The position numbers and the translations under genes are program-made. Positions 32,339 to 42,337 of a stretch of DNA of 64,000 bases are shown here, in pieces. Source of the stretch: Symbiodinium natans (taxonomy: Eukaryota > Sar > Dinophyceae > Suessiales > Symbiodiniaceae); the NCBI GenBank assembly GCA_905221605.1, contig CAJNDS010002190.1, forward strand, positions 1,425,288 to 1,489,287. Reading direction: 5' to 3'. Numbering within the stretch: position 1 is the first letter of the stretch; every line of letters starts with the position of its first letter. Below the pieces are notes generated by a model that was not told the origin of the DNA, searched no databases, and saw only the letters and a program-made list of their open reading frames with translations.

Positions 32339-32410
32339 GTGCGCGCCGCCCAGCTAAAGATCCTCGATCTCAACTGGAACGCCCTACATGGCGAAGGTGC
32401 AGAGGCCACC
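32339..32410 (+). CDS. leucine-rich-repeat exon, second copy
   Basis: After AACAG the plus frame reads VRAAQLKILDLNWNALHGEG then AEA, matching the LxxLDLxxNxLxxEGA pattern of RNI-type repeats. The right boundary is uncertain; I stop where the pattern ends. Its phase does not join directly to the exon at 29600-29667, so at least one further exon would be needed if both belong to one gene. Confidence 0.5.
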
Positions 32411-32426
32411 ACCCTTCTCCACCAGC

Positions 32427-32721
32427 AACATACAAGACTGCGGAGGGGGTTTGAGGGTCTGAGGGTTTCGGGGTACTATGCTTCAGTACCTTTTTGGTTA
32501 CGGGCTTCTTGTTCTTCTCAGCAGGAATTTGGCATACAAGACTGCGGAGGGGGTTTGAGGGTTTGAGGGTTTTGGAGTACTTTGCTTTAGTGTTTTTTTG
32601 GGTTCTGGGTTCCCTTTATAGATACTTAGACCTCAAAAGTATATACCTTTTTTTTCCCTGGGTCTACTCCAAACAAGGGATTAGCAACATACACGACGGC
32701 AGAGGGGGTTTGAGGGTTTGG
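32427..32721. repeat. three direct repeats around a family G element
   Basis: ACATACAAGACTGCGGAGGG followed by GGGTTTGAGGGT occurs at 32428 and 32533, and a mutated form (ACATACACGACGGCAGAGGG) at 32688. The family G element lies between the second and third units. This looks like tandem duplication of an exon-end/intron-start segment. Confidence 0.7.
32571..32673. mobile_element. inverted-repeat element family G, copy 1
   Basis: TTTGGAGTAC at the left, CTACTCCAAA at the right. The interior GGTTCCCTTTATAGATACTTA and AAAAGTATATACC matches copy 2 at 40317. Confidence 0.8.
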
Positions 32722-33303
32722 CGCTTAAATGGCTTATATGAGGCCCAACATCCCAAACCCTCAGTATCCTAAACTTTATTCAGCTTGCAGGTTAGGGTTT
32801 GGGAGACTGTAAGTTTCAAAGGTTAGCTGCTCAAGGGTTCTTGATGAACCCACCACCTTACAGGGTTTGGGGGTTTTACTGTTCTTTCATGTGCTTAGGC
32901 GAGCGAGCGTTCACAGTTTGGGTTCCAGCTCAGACGGGCTGGTGCAACTACGAAGACTATGAGCACCATGCTCGAGTTCCTGCACCCATTAGATTGTGTG
33001 CAGATGCACCTTAGGTCATAGGGTCTATAAGCTACTAAGCCCTACAAGTCCTAAGCTCTAAAGCCTAAACCCCAGCTTTGGGCCACATTGGGTGCACCTG
33101 AACGCAGCCCGCGGACGGGCGTGCATCATGCCTTTAGTGATGTGATGGGTTGAGGATTTGGGCTCCAGTTTTGTTTAGGGTTTAGGGCCTTCAGGGTTAG
33201 GAGCGCTTTGACTTGCCGTTTTTTGAGACATTGTTGCATGTCTGCATGCCTGAAACTTCGTGCTGGGTATGCAACCTGCAGACAAGGGCTTCATGGGTTT
33301 AGG

Positions 33304-33399
33304 TTGGGATGTGCCCCCTTATACTAACAGCCCTTAGCCGTGATGATAATAGGGGGGTACCAGAATCCCTATTAAGGACTGTTCGTATAAGGTTTGAGG
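33304..33399. mobile_element. element family C, copy 4
   Basis: TTGGGATGTGCCCCCTTATA at the left, CTATTAAGGACTGTTCGTAT and AAGG at the right. The central GTACC is kept. The right terminus is truncated relative to copies 3 and 5. Confidence 0.75.
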
Positions 33400-34201
33400 G
33401 AGTAAGGTTTGAGTGTTACAGTGTTTAGGGCTTCAGGGCTGTAGGGCTTCCAGACCCTGACAGGCGTTCTTGGATGGCCTGCATGACAATGCGGCCTTTG
33501 GGAACGATGGCCAGCAGGCACGGGTTTTGGGGTCCTTGTTACGCAAAAGGCGGCCCCTCCTACTTAGGGTACCCAAAAGGGACCCGATTTTAGAGAAAAG
33601 ACCATATAAACCCTACAAACCTTACAGGCCCAACGCCTGTTTTGGGCTCCTTCTTCGGAGGTTTGTGGCCCATCTTCAGCTGCATTGTCTGTGTTTTTTT
33701 GGGGAAAGGCCGTGCGGTTGAGGGTTTAGGGTTTAGATGGCCCTTTTTCTTGGAGAATGACCCAATGCCATATATCCCCTCATGAATTCCTATATAAAGA
33801 GCTGCACCAAAAGTACTCAGGATGGCCTCAGTCCTTGAACTTGTTGTGCTGCGCATCCTGTTGAGGGTCTTTGTTTTGGGGGTTTAGGGGTTCATGCTTG
33901 AGGGCTGCTTGGGCTTGGGGCCTGCCAGGTAGGTATCTCGGCCATTTTTGTTATTTCCCCTTATTGGTTTAAGTGGACCACATTTAGGACTATGGTTCAG
34001 AGGGTTTTAAGGGCCATTCTAGCGGGTGTGGAGGGCTAAGCCTGAGTAGAGTCTTTTGAAGGGCTTGTGGTTAAGGAGGTTAGGTTCAAGCGGGCCTGTT
34101 GCTCAGCAGCAATCGCCCCCCTAAACCCAGGAACCGAAGTCTGCCCTTGGTGACCTAAACCCGAATGAAGGCCCAAAAATGCCAGTTCAAAAAGACCCTT
34201 A
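33400..34201. other. non-coding stretch without arrays
   Basis: About 800 bases with only scattered TTTAGGG units. Short open frames exist on both strands (for example 33470-33721), but none has convincing composition or a recognisable motif. Confidence 0.45.
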
Positions 34202-34327
34202 CCCTAAGGGTCCATGTACCCATATAGCATATACTTGGGCCCTAAAGCTACTTGGGCCCTAAAGCTACTATATGGGAACCCCTTTAGGGCCCAAGTATAT
34301 ACTATATAGGTACATGGACCCTTTGGG
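34202..34327. mobile_element. element family B, copy 5
   Basis: CCCTAAGGGTCCATGTACCC at the left, GGTACATGGACCCTTTGGG at the right. The left arm holds an internal 19-base tandem duplication (CTTGGGCCCTAAAGCTA twice). Confidence 0.9.
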
Positions 34328-34467
34328 TTAGCCCCCTCCTAAAGACGAGTCATATGAAGCAAACAAAGGAAGCGCCTGACCCCACCCCTAAAACTTTAGC
34401 CCTGAAACCCGAAGCCACGCAGATCCTTACCCCCAAGGAAGCCCTGGATCCTCAAACCTATAACCCC

Positions 34468-34581
34468 TAGTTGGAGGTTCATGGGCACTTATAAGTAGGG
34501 GTACAAGTACCCTAAATAAGGTCATCACCATAGTTACCCTACTTAGAACCTTATTTATAAGTACCCATGAGCCTGCAAGTA
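34468..34581. mobile_element. inverted-repeat element family I, copy 1
   Basis: TTGGAGGTTCATGGGCACTT at the left and AAGTACCCATGAGCCTGCAA at the right. The interior is AT-rich with TACCCTAAATAAGG/CCTACTTAGAACCTTATTTA. Confidence 0.8.
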
Positions 34582-34737
34582 ATCCTACAGGGCTTTTGGG
34601 TCAAGTTCTTGATTGAACTAAGGGCCACTCCAGGGCGCTTTGGGTTTCTAAGGCTTTGTACTTGGAGGTTCATGGGTACTTAAAAAAATAGGTTTATAAG
34701 CAGGGTAACTATATTTCTAGCCTTATTTAGGGTACGT

Positions 34738-35705
34738 ATAACCCTACTTCCGGGTCTGGATTTTGACATGGTTTACTATGCTGATGACACGATTGTGTTT
34801 TCCCAGAGCAACAGAGGTCTCAACGAACTTTTGTGTCTCACCGAGAGGATTTCACAACAATACGGACTCCATTTGAACAGAGACAAGTGCGTCGCAATAC
34901 CCATGAATAATGATGGTTCCATTCATTTTCAAGATGGCACGCCCTTAGCCACAGAATTCGAAGCTACGTATCTTGGCAATGAAATTAACAGGGAGGTCAA
35001 TATTCGTCATGAAATCTCGAACAAGCTACAAGAGGTAAGACGCACTTGGATCAAATTAACCCCTTATTGGAAAGCAACCCATGCTAGCAAGAGGTGGAAA
35101 CTAATAGTATATGATGCCATTATCCGCAGCAAACTACTCTACGGGCTAGAAACTATTCACTTAACCAATGCTATGGCAAAGAAGCTCAATGCGTTCCAAA
35201 TGAGGGGCATTCGCAAGATTTAAAACAAAGCTCACACCTATATAGACCGTACAAATACTAATGCAAAGCTTCTGGAAGAAGCAAGTATGATGGCATTTCC
35301 AAGCCGGGACGACCAACGAAAGATACTACTATTTAGTGAGTTCCATAATTTACGACGGGCTAAGCTTTTAGGTCATATACTTCGTAGTACAGATTCAGAT
35401 CCTTTAAGACAGGTATCGTTTATGCCCAGCAGTGCCACTAGAATCGAGTATGGCAAAAAGCGAGTTGGGAAGCCCCGGCAAACTTGGATACACCATGCAA
35501 AGAAGTTTGTGTGGGAAGAGACGCTTGGCAGAATATCTTATGAAGAAACCCCGGTACAAGATAATCTCATCTATAATGCAGGTTTGCAAAGACAGTTCTA
35601 AAGCGTCTGCAGAGGGTAAGCCTCCTTTTTGCTGCGCCAACGCCGTGTCTTGAAGTTGACGTACAGTCGATTCACGGTATGGCTTCGGAAAAATAACCCT
35701 ACTTC
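34738..35705 (+). mobile_element. 5'-truncated LINE with 13-bp target-site duplication
   Basis: ATAACCCTACTTC occurs at 34738-34750 and again at 35693-35705, bracketing 34751-35692. The insert begins inside a reverse-transcriptase frame and ends in a short A run (CGGAAAA), as expected for target-primed insertion of a 5'-truncated non-LTR element in plus orientation. Confidence 0.88.
34753..35601 (+). pseudogene. non-LTR reverse transcriptase, C-terminal part, one nonsense codon
   Basis: One frame from the insertion point to TAA at 35599-35601, broken only by TAA at 35221-35223. YADD at 34777-34788, preceded by GLDFDMVY, is the catalytic motif C of LINE reverse transcriptases. It is followed by thumb-like sequence (YLGNEI; RSKLLYGLET) and, after the stop, a C-terminal domain with GHILRSTDSDPLRQV and GKPRQTWIHH, typical of LINE ORF2 tails in protists and animals. 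The first two-thirds of ORF2 (endonuclease, RT motifs A and B) are missing through 5' truncation. Codon use is AT-richer than in the two host genes. Inactive; a single nonsense change suggests a rather young insertion. Confidence 0.88.
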
Positions 35706-35731
35706 TAAGTGCCCATGAACCTCCAAGTAGG

Positions 35732-37030
35732 GTTTAGGGTTCCCCAAACCCCAAGACTCCGACATGCGAAGCGAATGCTTGCGACTTGAGGGTGGCATCC
35801 GCCGCCTGAGTTTGGCCTGGAATCGCCGCAGACTTGGTGGGTTGACTTTGGGAGAGGGGAGGGGGGGTTGCGTGTTTTGGAGTTTCGGGTTCAGTGGCAA
35901 GTCCCCCCCCCAAAAAAAAAATAAATAAATAAAAAGTGCGAACACATCCTCAGTGGGCTTGGGGTTCTAAGTTTCCGGGCTTTTGTTTCTTGTAGAATCT
36001 GGGGTGTTTTTGCCCTCAGGCTTCAATGGGCTTCAATGAAGGGTTGGCAGTTTTGGCGGCAAACCCTAAACCCTAAACCCTAAACCCTAAACCCTGGCAA
36101 CGGGTATCACTGCAGAAGATCTTTCCTCGCTGTTCCTCAAGGCCTTGGCAGCGGGCGCGTCCCGGAGGGCGACGCCCGAAAGGCCGAGGCCTCTCGCCGC
36201 GCCGGCGAGTTTTTTCTCCCCGAAACCCGAACACGAAACCCGAAACCCTAAACCCTAAACCCAAAAACCCTAAACCCGAAAAACCCTAAACCCTGACAAT
36301 AATAATCCCTTTATACAAGAAAACATAAGATAATAATCCCTGTATTACCCTTGTAAGGAAGAATATTTCATTTTTGTGGGGGTTCTTAAGCAATTACTTT
36401 TCGCGCCCTAAGCAGTATACATGCTACCCTTACCCTGAGTTCCAAACGAACTACACCTTAAGCCCTCAACCTCAAACTCTCCACTCGCATACCTCAAAAC
36501 ATGATATAATTAGGGAGCTGACTAGTTCAAATAGGGTTTTGGGGGTTATTATAGTGTAAAAAGTATAACACCCTAAGCAAATATTATTAGTAACTACTCC
36601 GACCCCTATATTGTGCAATTTCTCTCTCGGCCAGGGTGCGCGCAGCTTCTGGCGACCATCTTCCAGGATTGCAAGACGCTTTTCCACTTGGCCCGCGCAC
36701 CCGGAGTGTTTTTGGGTTTAGAGCTCACCTTACCCTAAACCCTAACACCCCAAAAGCCCTCAACCATGAGAGCCCTGAAGCCCTCAACCCCAAAACCCTA
36801 CAACCCTAAAGCCCTACAGCCCAAAGCCCTGAGAGCTCGCAACGAACCTTCACTTGGCTTGGAGTTGGGGGCGGGGGTGGGGGGGGAGTCTCACACAATG
36901 GTGCTTAGGGCATAGGGCTTCTGTGGTCGAGGGCTTGGCGGAGTAGGGTGCCCCAGTGGCCATGGACTTGCTGTGGGCTTTGGGCGGCGCAGGGGTTACG
37001 CTTCAGGGCCTTTGGCTTTCCGGGGTTGAG
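35732..37030. other. mixed non-coding stretch with coding-like islands
   Basis: Contains CCCTAAA x5 (36060-36095) followed by a GC-rich island (36096-36230) with open frames on both strands, then CCCTAAA again at 36238-36290. At 36620-36705 a plus frame reads CAQLLATIFQDCKTLFHLAR, which looks protein-like. No family recognised. A (AAAT)n patch lies at 35916-35935. Confidence 0.4.
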
Positions 37031-37038
37031 GGTGAGGG

Positions 37039-37147
37039 CCCAGAGACTCCAAAACCCCTTAATTAAGGAACATCCCTTAATTTGTAATTGGAACCCGAAT
37101 ATGATTTAAGGTATATTCCTTAATTAAGGCGTTTTGGAGTCTCTGGG
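37039..37147. mobile_element. inverted-repeat element related to family F, near-perfect ends
   Basis: CCCAGAGACTCCAAAACCCC then TTAATTAAGGAA at the left; TTCCTTAATTAAGG then CGTTTTGGAGTCTCTGGG at the right. 109 bp with arms of about 30 bases that differ at only one or two positions. The high identity suggests recent insertion. Confidence 0.88.
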
Positions 37148-37349
37148 GGGATAGAGTAAGAGTCTTGACAGGCTTTTGGGAGGCTTTTCTTTGGGGCGAG
37201 GATGTAGGGCTGTTTCAGACCGGCTCATGTGCTACAGCTGCTCGCCCTAAACCCTAAACCCCATCAAACTTTGTAAAACCCTATCAACAGCTGGTGAAGC
37301 GCTGGCAGCCCACGAGGCTCTTGCGGATCTTGCTACCCTAAATCCAATC

Positions 37350-37463
37350 CTTGGTATCCCCGTGGTACCCGTTTCCCTGCTGTTGGTTCAAGGTTCCCTT
37401 ATAGAGTAACCAACCCAAAAAGGGTGCCCATATTGTACGTAGTATGGTTACTGCGCTGGCAAG
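37350..37463. mobile_element. element family D, copy 3
   Basis: CTTGGTATCCCCGTGGTACC at the left, GGTTACTGCGCTGGCAAG at the right. The interior GTTGGTTCAAGGTTCCCTTA and AACCAACCCAAAAAGGGTGC is the family core. Confidence 0.82.
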
Positions 37464-37674
37464 AATATGCTGGTCCCAGCAGCTGCTTTGAGCCAACAAG
37501 CGTTCAGCTTGAGAACCAAAATCATCGAATGCCCGTGGCCCTCAACCCTAACACACTCCCCCCCCCCCCCCCAAATAAAAATAGAAACAATTATAAATAA
37601 CAATGACAAAATACCCCAACTCCCCCACCCTACCCAACCCTAAACCCTAAACCCTTCTTACTTATCCTGGAGCC

Positions 37675-37743
37675 TAAAACCCTAAACCCTAAACCCTAAA
37701 CCCTAAACCCTAAACCCTAAACCCTAAACCCTAAACCCTAAAG
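37675..37743 (-). repeat. CCCTAAA array, about 9 units
   Basis: Left member of an opposed pair of arrays (see 37879-37982) enclosing a 130-base GC-rich island with an open plus frame (CLSPCAGHGLGWCRWPPGDW). Confidence 0.95.
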
Positions 37744-37878
37744 CCTTCGAGCCCCTCTAATCACCCTGCAGCCTACAGCCCGCGAGCTGCCATTGCCCGA
37801 GGGTTGCCTCTCCCCATGCGCTGGCCATGGCTTGGGCTGGTGCCGCTGGCCACCGGGCGACTGGGAGACCAAAATGAG

Positions 37879-37982
37879 GTTTAGGGTTTAGGGTTTAGGG
37901 TTTAGGGTTTAGGGTTTAGGGTTTAGGGTTTAGGGTTTAGGGTTTAGGGTTTAGGGTTTAGGGTTTAGGGTTTAGGGTTTAG
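37879..37982 (+). repeat. TTTAGGG array, about 15 units
   Basis: Right member of the opposed pair. It starts immediately after ATGAGG, so a donor-like G|GTTTAGGG marks the island border. Confidence 0.95.
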
Positions 37983-38401
37983 AGCTTTGGGTTTAGGGTT
38001 TAGGGTTTTGGGTGGAAAGGGCTTACGAAATGGACTACGGTTTATGGCTTACGAGGGATTTGTAATTTGTAGGGTTCAGGGTTTATAGGGTTTAGGGACC
38101 ATAAGGTGTATAGGGCTTACTAAGGGACTGCACTGCGGTTTAGGGAGACAATGAGTCTGAAGGGTTGGGGCTGGGTTTATAGGGCTTACACAAAAGATTA
38201 CGGCTTAGGCTGATGAAAGAGATTCGTAGGGTCTCTATGGGGCTTATGAGGGATCACGGTTTGCAGCTTACAAGGGTTTAGGGTCTTTAGGGTTTTATGC
38301 TGCCTTAAACACGAATCCCGGGATCCCTAGACCATGAAAAGCCCTAAGCCTCCAAACCCCTTAGGCGACTTTTTCGGGATTAGGGCTTCAATATATTCAG
38401 T

Positions 38402-38527
38402 GTACAAGTAGGGGCCCCCTTACTATACTAACCTTAGTTAAGGGAGTTATAACCTACATAGTAGGACTCATAACCCAATTTAGGACCCTTATAACCCCAT
38501 TTATATCTAGGGGGGCCCCTACATGTA
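38402..38527 (+). mobile_element. element family A, copy 5
   Basis: GTACAAGTAGGGGCCCCCTT at the left, GGGGGGCCCCTACATGTAG at the right, with an interior almost identical to copy 2 (CTAACCTTAGTTAAGGGAGT, CCCAATTTAGGACCCTTATA). The best-preserved copy. Confidence 0.9.
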
Positions 38528-40316
38528 GGGTTTAGGGTTTAGGGCTTACAGGGTCTATTGGGATTCGCCGTTCAGGTTCGTGACTGCATGCATTTTCAGC
38601 AGACTTAGTTTTTTGTGGGGGGGGGGGGGGGGGGGGGGCGGACCCGTACAAGTTGTGCCGTGCCTTCCCTGAACCTTCAACCCAGTCTCATGGCGGTTGG
38701 GCTTTAGGGTTTAGGGTTTAGGGTTAGAAGCTGCGTCAAGGAACCCCGATGTTCAGAACGAGACGGTCTGGTCAGCGTCGCTGAACATGTGGAAGAAGGC
38801 GCGCAGTTCGGGGCTGCGGGTTTTGGTAGGGTTTCAGACAGAGCTTGTCGGTTCCCTAGGTTTCCACTGAACCCTAAACCCGAGCTTAAACCCAAAACCC
38901 CCAAAGCCTAAGCCCCATAAGCACGAAGCCCTATAGGGCCTAAACCCGACACGGTATTGCGGGAGTTCCCGGGCTATTCTGGAAGAAGCTGTCCTCCTTC
39001 GACCTCAAGAACTGTGTTCTTTGCATGACAAACCCAGGATGCCCAGCAGCATCCTTCACAGAAGGTCTGAGGAGGCTTTAGGGGCTTAGAGGCTTTCGGA
39101 TCCCTTTCTTAAAGTCTATGATGAGAAAGCGACACACCCTGTTCATGCTTCGGTTCCCGGGCAACCTCGGACACCCACCCTACACTGAATCCTATAGGTG
39201 CCTCACACCTTTGAAAACCGGAAGCCTCAGCCTGAAGCGGCTGCAGCATGAACCCGGCAACCGCAACAACCTCGAAGCCCTGCATGTCCTCCAAAGCCTC
39301 GAAACTTCGAGACCCCCAAATTTAGCAGCTTGAAACCCTCACCTGAGCCCTTCACGACCTCAAGAAGCTCCTCCGAACCCTCAAAAGCCTCAAAAAGCCC
39401 TATAACTTAAACCCTAACCCCCTAAAGCCCAAAGCCCGAAGCCCTATAGCCCTGAGAGGAGGAAGCGGAGGGAGCGGCCGGGGATGCTTTCACTTTGCTC
39501 CCGGCCCAGGCCTCGCGAAAGTAGGGGACTCTTTTTCTTCTTTCTTGAAGCGTAAGGGGCCCTAATAAACTAATAACTAACTAATAAATAATAATTAATC
39601 AATAATAATTAATTAAACCTTACACACCCTACAAACCTTGTAAACCTACAAGCCCTGAAGCGTACATACCCTTGACCTTTAAACAGCCCTTCAAAGGGTT
39701 TACCAGAGGGTTGTGCGACCTTTTGTTGGGGGGAGGGGGGGGGGGGGGGTTGGAAACTGTGCGGTTCTCCGGCTTGCGGCGGGATTTCAGGTTGCAGCGT
39801 TTCTTATGTCAGTTTGCGGTCTAGGCTTCAGGCCCAACTGGTGACCTTCGTAACAGTGGGAGAAGCCTCAAGTTGTGAGCACCAGCCGCCAAGAGCATCA
39901 GGGATTCTTTAGGGTGCGAGCGCGTTCCAGTAGCCTAAACCCTACTGCAGTTATGGGAGTCGGAGGGTCGGAGGGGGGCCAGTTCTCAGGCTTTCCAGGC
40001 CTCAGTTTTTAAGTCCTAGCTTCCGGATACAAGATTGTCAGGTTCTACATGTCTTGTCACTTTTGGGCTTTAGGGTGTGAATTGTGCCTCAACATTAAGA
40101 AGGGGCCGTATTACCAGATGTGCATGAGATGGAAACGCAAGGACGCCGTGGGGGGGAGAATCGGCGGGACGGTACAACGAGTGGTGAACATCTTGACACC
40201 TTTATATTCCGTTTTGCAAGCACGAGGTTCCCTGAAGAACCCCATCCGTGAAACGGAAAAAAAAGGTTCTTGTTTCCCATTCCGGCAATGTTCTGCGGCG
40301 TTTGTTGAGGGACTGG
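38528..40316. other. non-coding stretch with homopolymer G tracts
   Basis: G runs of about 20 at 38619-38639 and 39736-39750, scattered CCCTAAA-like units (38870-38940, 39405-39450) and an AATAATTAAT patch at 39566-39615. Short frames at 39118-39333 and 40049-40357 have no recognisable motif. Confidence 0.45.
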
Positions 40317-40422
40317 GCTTTGGAGTACTATACTTTAATACTTTTTTTTTGGTTTAGGGTTCCTATAATAGCTATTTATACCTAAAAAGTATACACTTTT
40401 TTCCAGGGTCTACTCCAAAGCT
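40317..40422. mobile_element. element family G, copy 2
   Basis: GCTTTGGAGTACTATACTTT at the left and GTCTACTCCAAAGC at the right. The interior GGTTTAGGGTTCCTATAATA contains a telomere-like unit in its core. Confidence 0.85.
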
Positions 40423-40715
40423 AAGGGGAGGTGCGAAGACGCGAGGCAGGAAGCACAGGGAGCACCTCGGGCACCTTTGCGCATGCTGACGGAGGGTTTA
40501 GGGTTTAGGGTTTAGGGTTCAGGGTTAAGGGTTTAGGGTTTAGGGTTTAGGATGTTTTGGGGGGATCGGCCGGTCCCCACTTGAAACCCTAAACCCACAA
40601 TCTCTACATGCTCTCGTGAACCCCTATTATAACCGTAAACCCTATAACCCTCACCCTTAAACCCTCTAAACCTCGAAACCCCTAAACCCCTGAACCCTCA
40701 ACTGCATCTCTCCAG

Positions 40716-40802
40716 ATTGCCGTCAGGTTCTGACCTATGCAGACCACTTCCACGTCCTGGGCCACCTGGTGGCTTGGGCTGCATGGAAGATATGGGCTAC
40801 AG
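40716..40802 (+). other. coding-like exon island
   Basis: After CATCTCTCCAG the plus frame reads CRQVLTYADHFHVLGHLVAW, then AAWKIWAT, before ACAGGGCTTTAAGG. Balanced, helix-like composition and a good acceptor. No family recognised. Confidence 0.4.
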
Positions 40803-42198
40803 GGCTTTAAGGGAGGGGCCAAGGTCATTGTGTTTAGGTTACGGTTTCGGGTTTCGAGTTTAGGGCTAGGGCTTAGGGCCGAGTTCAGGGCTTGGCGTTT
40901 TGGGTTAAAGGACTTACGTAACCTAATGGATGGATAGCAGCTTACTCGAATGGCTTTAGCGGCGATATCGCCATCATAAAGAAGCAGGGAGTCATGCGAC
41001 CATCGAAGCTACTGTTTGCCTTCGCAGTCGTTGAAATGAGTTAACGTGAAGCGCCGATGAGTGTAGTGCTGGTCGGCATCTACTACTATCAGTTCATGAA
41101 TCGTGCTCTCAACCCCTAAGCCCCCAGACCTATAGATTTCCGGGCTGGAACAACTAGTTAACTCCATCGGTTTCCTGAGAATCTGAGGACTCAGAAGCAG
41201 TAAGCCCCTGCAACTCTAACCCCGGAACTACTACAACCTAAGGAAGGATGCCCTGAACCCTTAATTCCATACCTTATTCAGACCCTGTAGGGTTTGGGGT
41301 TCAGAGCTGGACCCTAAAGACCCTAAACCCTAAACTCCAAGCCCGAAACAAAAACACCAAGCTGAAATTAGCACCGAAGACTCGAGGCCTTTAGGCCTGG
41401 GTCTTCCACGCTTTACATCCAACACTCAAAGCCCTCAATTCCGGAACCTCAAGGGTTTAGCGTTTATTTCTTAGGGTCTAGAGGGTTCACCAATTCAGAA
41501 AGCAGTCGATTCCAATGTCCCATTTATCAGCAACTGTGATAACAAAAGCCAGTCAGGGGTTGGGCAGGACAATCGAGGTTTGGGGGAGTAGTCGGAGGTT
41601 TTGGGGTTTAGGCTCTGCATTGTGGGGACTTCAGGGTCTTTAGTCATAATACTAATTGGTTAGTAAGAGTACTAGTAAAAGCCCCAGTCTGTTTGTTTTT
41701 GTCTCTTACTACTACTGTTCTTACTTTCTTATTCTTTTCAGCATCTTCGTGTTTTTTACGCGGTGGAGGGAGGGTGGTGGGGTAGGCTTCAAGAGCGAGC
41801 ACTCCCAAACTGCACAATTGAATCGTTTCCTCAGATTTGCCAGCTCGCCCGGACGGTGGAGTTCGACGTTTGGCCGCAGAGACGGGTTTAAACACCAAAC
41901 CCTAAACCCCAAACACCCCAAACAAAAAGCTCCCGTCCCTAAACCCTAAACTCTGAACACTAACTTAGGCTTTAGGGGTTCGAGTTGCAGTGAGCTTCGA
42001 TGCCTTGGGGCAGGGCGCTGGGCTTCCAAGTCTCATGCTTGAAGGAACTGGCGGGGGTGAGGGGGGTCTGGTAGGGTTTAGGTTTTAGGGTTTTAGGGTT
42101 TGGGTTTAGGGTTTTGGGTTTTGGGTTTTGGGTTCAGGGTTTAGGGTCTAGGGTTTTGGGCTTAGGGTTTAGGGTTTTTTAGGGTTTAGGGTTTAGGG
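40803..42198. other. non-coding stretch, no gene recognised
   Basis: Scattered TTTAGGG/CCCTAAA units, with a TTTAGGG/TTTTGGG run at 42070-42190. Unique sequence at 40930-41280 and 41470-41900 has only short frames on either strand without motifs. Confidence 0.45.
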
Positions 42199-42337
42199 CT
42201 TGGTAACCCACTGCTACCCCAGTGGCCCTTTTTGTTGCTTCAAGGCTCCCTTATCAAGTAACCGACCCCAGAAAGGGTGCCCTTATTCTAGCATGGTTGC
42301 TGGGCTACTATTTGAATACGGTTACTGGGCTACCAAG
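42199..42337. mobile_element. element family D, copy 4, with duplicated right end
   Basis: CTTGGTAACCCACTGCTACC at the left; the right-end motif GGTTACTGGGCTAC occurs twice (42293-42307 diverged, 42320-42337 intact). The core TTGCTTCAAGGCTCCCTTAT and AGAAAGGGTGCCCTTAT is present. Confidence 0.82.

Larger units (their letters stand above)
34659..35730. mobile_element. family I element, copy 2, split by a LINE insertion
   Basis: The terminal inverted repeats TACTTGGAGGTTCATGGGTA (34659) and, on the right, GCCCATGAACCTCCAAGTA (ending 35730) match in 23 of 24 positions when extended inward. Copy 1 next door is 114 bp; this one is interrupted at ATAACCCTACTTC by 942 bp of retrotransposon sequence. 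Confidence 0.85.

Noticed and set aside
41644-41949. ORFs on both strands near 41.7 kb
   Set aside because: Overlapping low-complexity frames (poly-pyrimidine) with no motif; treated as chance.
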